A stretch of 19,848 nt of DNA from an uncultured Clostridia bacterium (GTDB lineage: Bacteria; Bacillota; Clostridia; Oscillospirales; Acutalibacteraceae). The stretch lies in the NCBI GenBank assembly GCA_905236975.1, contig CAJOQU010000008.1, forward strand, positions 1 to 19,848. The letters run 5' to 3'. Under the pieces are notes generated by a model. That model was given only the letters and a program-made list of their open reading frames with translations. It had not been told where the DNA came from and made no database searches. The translations under genes were made by a program, and so were the position numbers. Positions within the stretch are counted from its first letter, which is position 1; each line of letters starts with the position of its first letter. Of the stretch, positions 1-7,671 are shown one piece after another.

Positions 1-1260
1 GACTGGGAGGAATACCGCAAAAAAGGCTATTCTTATAATGATAAAGTTGGCAAAAGCGGTATAGAAAAATGGGCCGAGGATTACCTGCGCGGCACCGATG
101 GCGAAATCACCTATTACCTTGACGCGTCGGGCAATATTTTGTCAAGCGCCGTCACCAAAGAGCCGGTCGCCGGTAAAACCGTTATGCTGACGCTGGACAA
201 AAAAATGCAGCGAAGCGCGCAGGATTCGCTGGCTAAAACCGTTAAAGAACTGCAATCAAAAGGCGGCACAGCGGTAGCCGGCGCGGCGGTGGTGGTGCGC
301 ATCGATTCCGCGCAGGTCATTTGCGCCGCCAACTACCCTACTTATGATTCCGCCACCTTGGGCAAAAATTATGATTCCCTGGTGGCAAATTCGGCAAAGC
401 CCCTGACCGACCGTGCTTTTCAGGGTGTTTACCCCATTGGCTCCACCATTAAACCCGCCGTGGCGGTGGCCGCCATGCAAAACGGATTGTATTCACGGGG
501 CGAAACCATTCGTTGTTTACACACCTACCGCTATTTTGACGATTATCAGCCGAGTTGTCTTGGTTATCATGGCAGTATCAACCTGACCAAGGCATTGGCC
601 AAAAGCTGTAACTATTTCTTTTTTGAGCTCGGCCGCCGGGTCGGCGCTTTGACCTTGACTGATACCTACAAACAGTTTGGTCTGGGGGTTGCCACCGGCA
701 TTGAGGTGGATGACAGCGCCGGCATCCTGTTAGAGCCCAAAAGCAACGGCACCGGCGACACCTTGCAGATCGCCATTGGGCAATTAAACGCCTTTACTCC
801 CTTACAGCTTGCTAACTATATTGCCACACTGGCCAACGGCGGCACCCGTTACCGGCCCACCTTGATCAACCGCATCGTATCATACGATATGTCCGCCGTA
901 TACGGTGACAGCGATCCCGAAGTGCTGAACACCGTTGAGATTTCGTCCAACACCCTGTCCGCCGTAAAGGAAGGCATGCTGTCGGTGACCGAGGACGGTA
1001 CCGGCCGTGCGACCCTGAGCACCTACCCCATTAAAGTAGGCGGCAAAACCGGTACCTCACAGGTCAACAACAAGGCCGATCACAGCTTGTTTGTTGTTTT
1101 TGCCCCGTTTGACAACCCTGAGATCGCGGTAGCGGTCGTGCTGGAAAACGGCGCTTCCACCGCCGGTGCGGGCGGCATTGTAAAGGAAATTTTAGACGCC
1201 TATTTCTTTTCGGACTATAATAAATCCGAGGCCGATTTGCCCTTTACGGTTTTAAAATAA
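1..1260 (+). CDS. Penicillin-binding protein 2-type transpeptidase (5' end outside window)
   Basis: This is the C-terminal transpeptidase part of a class B (monofunctional) penicillin-binding protein, which cross-links peptidoglycan outside the membrane. The reading frame is open from base 1, so the N-terminal membrane anchor and most of the dimerisation domain lie upstream. The early segment GKSGIEKWAEDYLRGTDGE is the typical PBP2/PBP3 linker just before the transpeptidase domain. All three active-site motifs are visible: SxxK as STIK (bases 442-453, acylated Ser), SxN as SCN (604-612) and KTGT (1045-1056). The stop is TAA at 1258-1260. Position immediately before minD fits the clostridial mreBCD-PBP2-min cluster, so a role in rod or lateral wall growth (MrdA/PBP2) is likely. 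A sporulation or division paralogue cannot be excluded from this fragment. Confidence 0.93.
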   Translation, partial: DWEEYRKKGYSYNDKVGKSGIEKWAEDYLRGTDGEITYYLDASGNILSSAVTKEPVAGKTVMLTLDKKMQRSAQDSLAKTVKELQSKGGTAVAGAAVVVRIDSAQVICAANYPTYDSATLGKNYDSLVANSAKPLTDRAFQGVYPIGSTIKPAVAVAAMQNGLYSRGETIRCLHTYRYFDDYQPSCLGYHGSINLTKALAKSCNYFFFELGRRVGALTLTDTYKQFGLGVATGIEVDDSAGILLEPKSNGTGDTLQIAIGQLNAFTPLQLANYIATLANGGTRYRPTLINRIVSYDMSAVYGDSDPEVLNTVEISSNTLSAVKEGMLSVTEDGTGRATLSTYPIKVGGKTGTSQVNNKADHSLFVVFAPFDNPEIAVAVVLENGASTAGAGGIVKEILDAYFFSDYNKSEADLPFTVLK

Positions 1261-1277
1261 AATTTCAGGAATATGGT

Positions 1278-1306
1278 TTGACAAAAAATAGACGTTGTGA
1301 TAAAAT
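1278..1306 (+). promoter_or_regulatory. SigmaA-type promoter of minD-mgsA
   Basis: The -35 box TTGACA (1278-1283) and the -10 box TAAAAT (1301-1306) are separated by exactly 17 bp, one mismatch from the full consensus. Transcription would start near 1313, giving a leader of about 22 nt before the ATG at 1335. The promoter lies 18 bp after the PBP stop, so minD and mgsA can be expressed independently of the upstream wall gene. It also shows that the longest in-frame extension of minD, beginning at TTG 1278, is the -35 box and not a start codon. Confidence 0.85.
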
Positions 1307-1334
1307 AGTATCTGTTATGAATCGAGGTTTACCA

Positions 1335-2066
1335 ATGAGTCAGTTCATAGCCGTGACCTCCGGCAAGGGCGGCGTGGGAAAGTCAACCGTATCGGTTGGG
1401 CTGGCCTTTGCCCTCTGCCGAAAAGGAAAACGCGTTCTTTTGGTCGATATGGACGAAGGTCTTCGCTGTTTAGATCTTTTGCTCGGCGTTGACCGCACCG
1501 CTGTATTCGACCTTGCCGATATCTTGCGAGGCAAAGAGCTTGAAGAAGCGGTTTATCCCGTCCCCGGGCAAAACACACTTTTTTTGATCCCCGCCCCCGA
1601 CCGGGTCGGCATGATCGATCCTTTCAATTTCGCAAATTTTGTGAAATCGGTTGACGGGCAGTACGACACCGTATTGTTCGATTTTCCCGCCGGGCTTGAT
1701 TTTACCCTTTACACCTGCCTGCCGCAGGACGCCCTGTTTCTTACCGTCGCCACGGCCGACCCCGTCTCGGTCAGGGACGCCGCCGCGGTCAGCGCCCGGC
1801 TTGACGAGTTGGGGCTGTCTTCCCGATTGCTGCTCAATCGTTTTCGCTTTCGGTTGTCGAAAAAAGGGGTTTTTCACAATATTGACCAGGTCATCGACGG
1901 CGCGGGGCTGCAGTTGATCGGGATCATTCCCGAATCGGAAGAACTTGGGTTTCTTTCGGTTCAACATACTCTAAAACCGCACGGCAAATCCTTGGCCGCT
2001 TTTTTGCGAACGGCAAGCCGCCTATGCGGAGAACCTGTTTTGTTGCCAAATCCAAAAAAAATATAA
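1335..2066 (+). CDS. minD: MinD-like septum-site P-loop ATPase
   Basis: This is a deviant Walker A ATPase of the MinD/ParA family (243 aa). In canonical systems ATP-bound MinD dimerises on the membrane and recruits MinC to block FtsZ ring assembly away from midcell. The deviant Walker A SGKGGVGKST (residues 9-18, signature Lys11 and Lys16), the switch I-like region DMDEGLRCLDLLLG and the Walker B-like DFPAGLD are all present. The ATG at 1335 is chosen because GAGG lies 7 nt upstream and the N-terminus MSQFIAVTSGKGGVGKS matches the family. An in-frame ATG at 1317 is only about 4 nt from the inferred transcription start. The protein is some 25 aa shorter than typical MinD and ends in ...LLPNPKKI without an evident amphipathic membrane-targeting helix. 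No minC or minE lies beside it. It could be a MinD-like paralogue rather than the canonical Min protein. Confidence 0.85.
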   Translation: MSQFIAVTSGKGGVGKSTVSVGLAFALCRKGKRVLLVDMDEGLRCLDLLLGVDRTAVFDLADILRGKELEEAVYPVPGQNTLFLIPAPDRVGMIDPFNFANFVKSVDGQYDTVLFDFPAGLDFTLYTCLPQDALFLTVATADPVSVRDAAAVSARLDELGLSSRLLLNRFRFRLSKKGVFHNIDQVIDGAGLQLIGIIPESEELGFLSVQHTLKPHGKSLAAFLRTASRLCGEPVLLPNPKKI

Positions 2067-2078
2067 GGAGTTTTGAAT

Positions 2079-2480
2079 ATGACTATTGCTTTGATCGCAC
2101 ACGACACCAAAAAAGAACTTATGGTGCAGTTTTGCATTGCCTATTGCGGCATTTTAAGCAGATATAATCTTGTTTCCACCGGTACCACGGGTAAAACCGT
2201 GTCAGAAGCCACAGGGCTTGAGATCACCCGCTTTTTAAGCGGCCCGCAGGGCGGCGCACAGCAAATTGCTTCGCGCATTGGCTGCAACGAGATCGACCTG
2301 TTGCTCTTGTTTCGCGATCCGCTGACCCCCAAATCCAGCGAGCCGGATGAAAATGCGCTTTTGCGCCTGTGTGATGTGCATAATATTCCTGTCGCTACCA
2401 ATATTGCCACCGCTGAAATGCTGATCCATGGTCTGGAGCGCGGCGATCTTGACTGGCGCGAAATTGTAAAAAACAACTAA
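2079..2480 (+). CDS. mgsA: Methylglyoxal synthase
   Basis: This cytosolic enzyme converts dihydroxyacetone phosphate to methylglyoxal and phosphate, a glycolytic bypass relieving phosphate limitation. The 133-aa product has the family's normal length. It shows the N-terminal IALIAHDxKK strand, the phosphate-binding GTTG loop (around residues 32-35), a GGxQQI segment and the LLFRDPL motif that carries the catalytic Asp of the family. It follows minD by 12 bp with AAGGAG (2065-2070) overlapping the minD stop, giving 8 nt spacing to ATG 2079. An in-frame TTG at 2073 is only 2 nt from that site, so ATG 2079 is preferred. Pairing with minD fits a clostridial arrangement in which mgsA closes the mre/min/rodA cluster, but rodA and minE are missing between them here. 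Confidence 0.95.
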   Translation: MTIALIAHDTKKELMVQFCIAYCGILSRYNLVSTGTTGKTVSEATGLEITRFLSGPQGGAQQIASRIGCNEIDLLLLFRDPLTPKSSEPDENALLRLCDVHNIPVATNIATAEMLIHGLERGDLDWREIVKNN

Positions 2481-2555
2481 ATGAAACCGCAAGCCGGCAA
2501 ATAACCCCCGCCACCGTGTGTCGTTTTTGCCGCTTGCCTGAAATCAGGAGAATCC

Positions 2556-3866
2556 ATGTCTGAAATCAATCGTGCCGTGAAAGGCACCAACGACGTACTG
2601 CCGCAGGATAGCTACCGCTGGCAGTTTGTAGAAAAACAAATGCTGTCCACCGCCGCGCTGTATGGCTTTCGCGAAATCCGCGTGCCGGTTTTTGAACATA
2701 CCGAGGTCTTTTTGCGCAGTGTAGGCGACACGACCGATGTTGTCCAAAAAGAAATGTACACCTTTGCCGATAAGGGCGGGCGTTCCATCACCCTGCGGCC
2801 GGAACTGACCGCCGGGGTCATCCGCAGCGCCATTGAAAAGGGGCTGATCAACGGTCCTTTGCCGGTCAAAGCCTGTTATGTGGGCGGCTGTTACCGCTAT
2901 GAAAAACCGCAGGCCGGGCGCCTGCGTGAGTTTCACCAGTTTGGGGTGGAATGCATTGGCGCGGCCGAACCGAATGCCGACGCCGAGGTGATCGCACTGG
3001 CACGGCAGGTGCTGTCGTCTGTAGGAATCGAAAAAATCTCGCTTGAAATCAACTCCATCGGCTGCCCGAAGTGCCGCAAACACTACGTTGACGCGCTAAA
3101 GGAATATTTTAACTCCCGGCGGGACGAGCTTTGCCCCACCTGTCAGGATCGGCTGGAGCGCAACCCTATGCGCATTTTGGATTGTAAATCCCCCATCTGT
3201 TCCGCCATTGCCGCGGACGCGCCGGTTGTGACCGATTATTTATGTGACGACTGCCGCGACCACTTTGAATCGGTGCAAAAGCACCTGACCGCCGCGGGCA
3301 TTACTTTTACCGTCAACCCGCATATTGTACGGGGACTTGATTACTATACCCGTACGGTGTTTGAATTTGTCTCGGGCGAGATCGGGGCGCAGTCCACCGT
3401 TTGCGGCGGCGGCCGGTATGATGGCCTGATTGAGCAAATGGGCGGGCAATCGGTACCGTCGCTTGGCTTTGCCATGGGGATCGAGCGCATCATGCTGTTG
3501 CTGGAAAATCAAAAAACCGAACTGCCCTGTCCCTCGCCTTGCGACCTCTATATCGCAGCCATGGGTGAAAAAGCCGCCATCAAGGCCACCGCTCTTTGTG
3601 CGGAATTGCGGTCGGACGGCTTTAAGGTGCAAACCGACCTTTGCGGCAGGGGGCTTAAAGCCCAAATGAAATTTGCCGATAAATCGGGCGCCGCCTTCAC
3701 CATGGTATTGGGGGATAACGAGCTGTTGGCCGGCTGTGCCAAACTGAAAAACATGCAGACCGGCGAAGAACAGGACGCCGACCTTGCCAACCTTTCAGCC
3801 GTATTGTGGGAGGCCTTGCGATCCTCCGCCTATGACCGGCTTGCCGACTCGATTTTAGAACAATAA
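2556..3866 (+). CDS. hisS: Histidyl-tRNA synthetase
   Basis: This class II aminoacyl-tRNA synthetase charges tRNA-His in the cytosol. The 436-aa protein begins with the family hallmark KGTNDVLP (residues 9-16) and has LRPELTA (80-86) and motif 2 with YRYEKPQAGRLREFHQFGVE (113-132). The histidine-specific GLDYYTRTVFEF (260-271) and motif 3 LGFAMGIERIMLL (303-315) follow. An anticodon-binding domain occupies the last 100 residues. The insertion domain (about 168-235) carries eight cysteines, including three CxxC pairs (170/173, 193/196, 230/233) and 210/215, a pattern I associate with Firmicutes HisRS that may bind zinc. The start is ATG 2556, preceded by CAGGAG with 5 nt spacing. A 75-bp gap separates it from mgsA with no obvious promoter and no T-box leader. 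It ends just before a terminator ahead of aspS. Confidence 0.97.
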   Translation: MSEINRAVKGTNDVLPQDSYRWQFVEKQMLSTAALYGFREIRVPVFEHTEVFLRSVGDTTDVVQKEMYTFADKGGRSITLRPELTAGVIRSAIEKGLINGPLPVKACYVGGCYRYEKPQAGRLREFHQFGVECIGAAEPNADAEVIALARQVLSSVGIEKISLEINSIGCPKCRKHYVDALKEYFNSRRDELCPTCQDRLERNPMRILDCKSPICSAIAADAPVVTDYLCDDCRDHFESVQKHLTAAGITFTVNPHIVRGLDYYTRTVFEFVSGEIGAQSTVCGGGRYDGLIEQMGGQSVPSLGFAMGIERIMLLLENQKTELPCPSPCDLYIAAMGEKAAIKATALCAELRSDGFKVQTDLCGRGLKAQMKFADKSGAAFTMVLGDNELLAGCAKLKNMQTGEEQDADLANLSAVLWEALRSSAYDRLADSILEQ

Positions 3867-3868
3867 CC

Positions 3869-3898
3869 GGCGAAACAGAAAACTGTTTCGCCTTTTTT
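3869..3898 (+). terminator. Rho-independent terminator between hisS and aspS
   Basis: A perfect 10-bp stem, GGCGAAACAG (3869-3878) with CTGTTTCGCC (3883-3892), has an AAAA loop and six T residues (3893-3898). It begins 2 bp after the hisS stop. The T-tract runs directly into the AGGAG ribosome binding site of aspS (3899-3903), leaving no room for a promoter between terminator and aspS. Confidence 0.9.
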
Positions 3899-3912
3899 AG
3901 GAGTTGTCTTAC

Positions 3913-5739
3913 TTGGAACTTGACAGAATGAATGGGGTCAAACGCACCGATTACTGCGGCACCCTGACGGAAAACGACATTGGGAAAAAAGTGGTTGTCT
4001 GTGGCTGGGTTCAGCGCCAGCGCGATCTGGGCGGTCTTATTTTTGTGGATTTGCGCGACCGCACCGGCATTTTGCAGTTAGCGTTTGACGACGGCACCGA
4101 TTCCGCCGTGTTTGAAAAAGCCGCACAGCTGCGCAGCGAATTTGTTTGCATGGCCACGGGAACAATCCGCATGCGTTCTTCCATTAACCCCGAGCTTCCC
4201 ACCGGTAAGATAGAGGTGGAAGTCACCGATCTTCGCATTTTGGGCGCGTCTGAAACCCCGCCCTTTGAAATTCTGCCCGATTCCGCCGCCAACGAAGAAC
4301 TGCGGCTGACCTACCGTTACCTCGATCTGCGCCGCGCACCGCTGCAGCGAAATATTTTGATGCGTCACAAAATCACCAAGGTCACGCGTGATTATTTTGA
4401 TGAAAACGGGTTCATTGAGATCGAAACCCCGACTTTAATCAAATCCACCCCCGAAGGGGCAAGGGATTATTTAGTGCCCTCCCGTGTGCATCACGGCAGC
4501 TTTTTTGCCCTGCCGCAATCGCCGCAGCTTTATAAACAACTGCTGATGCTTTCAGGCTTTGACCGCTACATGCAGATTGCGCGCTGTTACCGTGACGAAG
4601 ATCTGCGCGCCGACCGTCAACCTGAGTTTACCCAGATTGATTTAGAGATGTCCTTTGTTGAAAAAGAAGATGTTTTTGCCATTGCGGAAGGGTATGTCAA
4701 GCGCCTTTTTCATGAGGTGTTAGGCGTTGAGGTTCCAACCCCCCTGCCCCGCATGACCTACACCGACGCGATGGAAAACTACGGTTCCGACAAGCCGGAC
4801 ATCCGCTTTGATATGACCATTCGCGATCTTTCCGATGTGGTGGAAAACTGCGGATTTTCGGTCTTTTCCTCAACCGTGCAAAACGGCGGCACCGTGCGTG
4901 CCATCACCGCCAAAAATGCGGCCAATGTGTATACCCGTAAAGAAATTGATAAACTGACCGAAGAAGCCAAAGGCATCGGCGCCAAGGGGCTTGCCTATAT
5001 TCGCTGGGTGGACGAACAGCCCGCCTGCTCTTTCGCAAAATTTATGACCGAAGCCGACATGCAGGCCATTCTGGAGCGCACCGGTGCTCAACGAGGCGAC
5101 GTGGTGTTGATTGTGGCTGACCGCAAAAAAACCGCCTTGTCGGTGCTGGGCGCCTTGCGGCTGACCGTTGCCCGAAAGTTAGACCTGATCCCTACAGACG
5201 ATTACCGCTTTTTATGGATCACCGAGTTTCCCTTCTTTGAATACAATGAGGAGACCGGCCGTTGGGACGCCATGCACCACCCCTTCACCAAACCGTTGGA
5301 CGAGTGCATTCCTTTCCTTGATTCCGCACCCGAAAAGGTTTTTGCCGATGCGTATGATTTGGTGCTCAACGGCGTAGAGCTTTCCAGCGGTTCCATTCGC
5401 ATTACCGACCCGGCTCTGCAAAAGCACATGTTCGAGGCTTTGGGTCTTTCCGACGAAGAAGCGCACCAAAAATTCGGCTTTTTGACCGACGCGTTCCGTT
5501 ACGGCGCACCGCCCCACGGGGGCATGGGCATTGGGCTTGACCGGCTGGTCATGCTGATGTGCGGCTGTGATTCCTTGCGTGACGTTATTGCTTTCCCAAA
5601 GGTCTCCAACTCCGGCGAGTTGATGTCGGGCGCTCCCTCGGCGGTAGATGAAAACCAACTTCAGGATCTTGCCATTGCTTTGTTGGATTCCGAAAGCAAA
5701 GAACAGGCCGACTGCCTTTCGTCAAGCAAAAACGCTTGA
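3913..5739 (+). CDS. aspS: Aspartyl-tRNA synthetase (bacterial type)
   Basis: This class IIb synthetase charges tRNA-Asp. The product is about 608 aa, the long bacterial form with a GAD insertion domain. Visible in order are the N-terminal OB-fold anticodon domain starting RTDYCG and CGWVQRQRDLGG, motif 1 region ending in IETPTLIKSTPEGARDYLVP, FFALPQSPQLYKQLLM, motif 2 RCYRDEDLRADRQPEFTQID, the insertion, and motif 3 GGMGIGLDRLVMLM near the C-terminus. Two starts compete. TTG 3913 has AGGAG (3899-3903) at 9 nt spacing and is preferred; ATG 3928 lies 24 nt from it. A TTG at 3904 directly abuts the site and is unlikely. Homology begins only around KRTDYCG, so all are compatible. It follows hisS, the usual Firmicutes order, but a strong terminator lies between. 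Whether it is discriminating or also charges tRNA-Asn cannot be decided here. Confidence 0.97.
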   Translation: MELDRMNGVKRTDYCGTLTENDIGKKVVVCGWVQRQRDLGGLIFVDLRDRTGILQLAFDDGTDSAVFEKAAQLRSEFVCMATGTIRMRSSINPELPTGKIEVEVTDLRILGASETPPFEILPDSAANEELRLTYRYLDLRRAPLQRNILMRHKITKVTRDYFDENGFIEIETPTLIKSTPEGARDYLVPSRVHHGSFFALPQSPQLYKQLLMLSGFDRYMQIARCYRDEDLRADRQPEFTQIDLEMSFVEKEDVFAIAEGYVKRLFHEVLGVEVPTPLPRMTYTDAMENYGSDKPDIRFDMTIRDLSDVVENCGFSVFSSTVQNGGTVRAITAKNAANVYTRKEIDKLTEEAKGIGAKGLAYIRWVDEQPACSFAKFMTEADMQAILERTGAQRGDVVLIVADRKKTALSVLGALRLTVARKLDLIPTDDYRFLWITEFPFFEYNEETGRWDAMHHPFTKPLDECIPFLDSAPEKVFADAYDLVLNGVELSSGSIRITDPALQKHMFEALGLSDEEAHQKFGFLTDAFRYGAPPHGGMGIGLDRLVMLMCGCDSLRDVIAFPKVSNSGELMSGAPSAVDENQLQDLAIALLDSESKEQADCLSSSKNA

Positions 5740-5808
5740 TCCGCGTTGAATTTTTCGCATGATGGGCGGCGTTCCTTCATATACTGATACTACCTTTCTT
5801 TCATTCCT

Positions 5809-5885
5809 TAGGCGATTGCGATTACAAATAATTCCTAATTTCTCATTCCTAATTCCTCATTGCGATTGCATTTCGCAATCGCCTA
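5809..5885. repeat. MITE-like element: 13-bp inverted repeats around a 14-bp tandem repeat
   Basis: The arm TAGGCGATTGCGA (5809-5821) is perfectly inverted at 5873-5885. Between them lie two adjacent 14-bp units, ATTCCTAATTTCTC (5831-5844) and ATTCCTAATTCCTC (5845-5858), with one mismatch. A further copy, GCGATTGC (5862-5869), can pair with GCAATCGC (5875-5882) as a tight 8-bp hairpin, so the right arm has two mutually exclusive partners. There is no T-tract, so this is not a simple terminator. It ends 12 bp before the ribosome binding site of the next gene. The layout suggests a small dispersed repeat or a 5'-UTR structure. Confidence 0.7.
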
Positions 5886-5910
5886 TTTCATCCCTTGAAA
5901 GGAGACGGTC

Positions 5911-6396
5911 ATGAGCTTTTGGTCCACCCTTTGGAGTACCCTGTTCGGGAAAATCGCCATGACGCTCTTGATTTCCATGGTTCCCGTGGTCGAGCTGCGC
6001 GGGGCGATCCCCATTGCCACCGCAAACGGCCTGAACTTTTGGGCAGCCATTGTATTATCGGTGATCGGCAATTTAATTCCCGTTCCCTTTATTATTATAT
6101 TCATTCAAAAAATTTTTACCTGGCTGCGCAGTGTGAACAGTTGGCTTGACCGCCTTGTCACCCGCCTTGAAAAGCGCGCAGAGAATAAATCGGCCACCGT
6201 GCAAAAATATGCCTTTTGGGGATTGTTTTTTTTGGTGGCCATTCCCCTGCCGGGCACCGGTGCCTGGACGGGTTCGCTGGTTGCCGCCATGCTGAATATG
6301 CCGCTGAAAAAAGCTTTTCCCGCCATTGCGCTTGGCGTAGTAGGGGCGGCGGTCATTGTGGCTCTTGTGACCTTCGGCGCATTCGCGATATTCTGA
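5911..6396 (+). CDS. Small multidrug-export-type membrane protein (COG2426 family)
   Basis: This is a 161-aa integral membrane protein resembling the COG2426/PF06695 'putative small multi-drug export' family, whose substrate is not established. The family pattern is clear: an early PVVELRGAIPIA segment (about residues 25-36) and a second, similar one, IPLPGTGAWTGSLVAA (about 110-125). Each is followed by a hydrophobic stretch, and a charged cytoplasmic-looking segment (LDRLVTRLEKRAENKS) lies between. The C-terminal 25 residues are a further membrane helix. Start ATG 5911 has GAAAGGAG about 6 nt upstream. The gene is monocistronic in appearance, preceded by the repeat element at 5809-5885 and closed by a strong terminator. 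The transport function is inferred only from the family name. Confidence 0.88.
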   Translation: MSFWSTLWSTLFGKIAMTLLISMVPVVELRGAIPIATANGLNFWAAIVLSVIGNLIPVPFIIIFIQKIFTWLRSVNSWLDRLVTRLEKRAENKSATVQKYAFWGLFFLVAIPLPGTGAWTGSLVAAMLNMPLKKAFPAIALGVVGAAVIVALVTFGAFAIF

Positions 6397-6406
6397 GATA
6401 ATTTTT

Positions 6407-6450
6407 ACAGCCCTGTGGAACAAATCACTGTTCCGCAGGGCTGTTTTTTT
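6407..6450 (+). terminator. Rho-independent terminator after the COG2426 gene
   Basis: A 15-bp stem (6407-6421 with 6430-6444, one U-G wobble at 6416/6435) has an 8-nt loop and a run of seven T ending at 6450. Its stem contains ACAGCCCTG and CAGGGCTGT. On the opposite strand the hairpin is followed by AAAAATT, so it does not look like an intrinsic terminator for the converging polysaccharide operon ending at 6475. Confidence 0.92.
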
Positions 6451-6474
6451 GACTGTATTGGCTGCAAAGGCGAA

Positions 6475-7653
6475 TCACTGCTTGCGCCAAACCATTTTAT
6501 CTACAATGCCGGTATAAGACTGGATGATCTTGACCACCTTGGTCGAGACATTCTCATCGGTGTAATCGGGCACCGGCAGACCGTTATCCTGCTGTGCGTT
6601 GGCGGTCACGGCAGTTTCAACCGCCTGCAAAAGCGATCGTTGATCAATACCGGCGAGCACAAAACAGGCCTTATCCAGCGCTTCGGGCCGCTCGGTGGAG
6701 GTTCGAATGCAAACCGCCGGGAAGGCGTGCCCCACACTGGTGAAGAAGGAGCTTTCCTCCGGCAGGGTGCCGCTGTCAGACACCACGCAAAAAGCGTTCA
6801 TTTGCAGACAGTTGTAATCGTGAAAACCGAGTGGCTCATGCTGAATCACCCGACTATCCAGTGAAAAACCGGTTTGCGCCAACCGTTTTTTAGAGCGCGG
6901 ATGACAAGAATACAGAATCGGCATATCGTACTTTTTCGCCAAGGCATTGATAGCCGTAAAGAGGGACAAAAAGTTTTGCTCGGTATCAATATTTTCCTCA
7001 CGGTGAGCCGAAAGCAGGATATAGCGCCCTTTTTCCAACCCCAACCGGGCGTGGATGTCAGACTGCTCGATCTCGGTCAGGTTGGCGTGCAAAACCTCCG
7101 CCATGGGAGAACCGGTCACATAAGTACGTTCCTTTGGCAGACCGCAATCGGCAAGGTAGCGCCGCGCATGTTCACTGTAAGCCAAATTCACATCTGAAAT
7201 AATATCCACTATGCGGCGGTTGGTCTCCTCCGGCAGGCATTCATCCTTGCAGCGGTTGCCGGCCTCCATGTGAAAAATGGGAATATGCAGCCGCTTGGCG
7301 GCAATGGCAGACAGACAGGAATTGGTATCGCCCAAAATAAGCAGAGCATCCGGCTTCACGGCGGTCATCAGCTTATAGGAAGCGTTGATGATATTCCCGA
7401 TGGTCGCGCCCAGGTCATCCCCCACCGCGTCCATGTAGACTTCCGGATCGGCAAGCTTTAAATCCTTAAAAAACACGCCGTTCAGGTTGTAATCATAATT
7501 CTGCCCGGTATGTGCCAGCAGACAGTCAAAGTAGCGGCGGCATTTGGTAATGACCGCGCTCAAGCGGATGATTTCCGGGCGGGTTCCCACTACGATCAGT
7601 AGTTTCAGCTTGCCATTGTTTTGAAAATGAAGTTGGCTGTAATCGGTTTTCAT
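6475..7653 (-). CDS. capG: UDP-sugar 2-epimerase, CapG/FnlC/WbjD type
   Basis: This 392-aa member of the non-hydrolysing UDP-GlcNAc 2-epimerase (WecB) fold most resembles CapG/FnlC/WbjD. That enzyme catalyses the last step of UDP-N-acetyl-L-fucosamine synthesis, C-2 epimerisation of the talo sugar made by CapF. Visible residues are GTRPEIIRLS (23-32), the catalytic-type Asp in GDTNS (Asp109), HMEAGNR (128-134, Glu130), PEETNRR (Glu142), SAHREEN (His217) and the nucleotide-binding SDSGTLPEESS (292-302). GNRCKDECLPEETNRRIVD is closer to FnlC/CapG than to WecB, which separates it from plain ManNAc synthesis. ATG 7653 has AAAGGA about 12 nt upstream, 18 bp after the CapF stop. It is the last gene of the operon, and no terminator for this strand is seen. 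Confidence 0.88.
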   Translation of the reverse strand: MKTDYSQLHFQNNGKLKLLIVVGTRPEIIRLSAVITKCRRYFDCLLAHTGQNYDYNLNGVFFKDLKLADPEVYMDAVGDDLGATIGNIINASYKLMTAVKPDALLILGDTNSCLSAIAAKRLHIPIFHMEAGNRCKDECLPEETNRRIVDIISDVNLAYSEHARRYLADCGLPKERTYVTGSPMAEVLHANLTEIEQSDIHARLGLEKGRYILLSAHREENIDTEQNFLSLFTAINALAKKYDMPILYSCHPRSKKRLAQTGFSLDSRVIQHEPLGFHDYNCLQMNAFCVVSDSGTLPEESSFFTSVGHAFPAVCIRTSTERPEALDKACFVLAGIDQRSLLQAVETAVTANAQQDNGLPVPDYTDENVSTKVVKIIQSYTGIVDKMVWRKQ

Positions 7654-7671
7654 ATTGGTCGGATTCCTTTC

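Noticed and set aside
1470..1967. 165-codon minus-strand frame opposite minD
   Set aside because: It is antisense to a conserved ATPase with clear motifs, has no ribosome binding site, and its Gln/Gly-rich composition is typical of a shadow frame.
2491..2535. Inverted repeat AAGCCGGCAAA / TTTGCCGCTT between mgsA and hisS
   Set aside because: The stem has a bulge, a loop of more than 20 nt and no T-tract, so it does not qualify as a terminator. No T-box features were found in this leader either.
5826..5861. Possible CRISPR-like or tandem repeat array
   Set aside because: There are only two 14-bp units with no spacers. It is a short tandem repeat inside a larger inverted-repeat element.
6415..6864. 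Plus-strand frame of 149 codons over the end of capG
   Set aside because: It begins inside the terminator hairpin and lies antisense to a well-supported epimerase. Its product has no family features.
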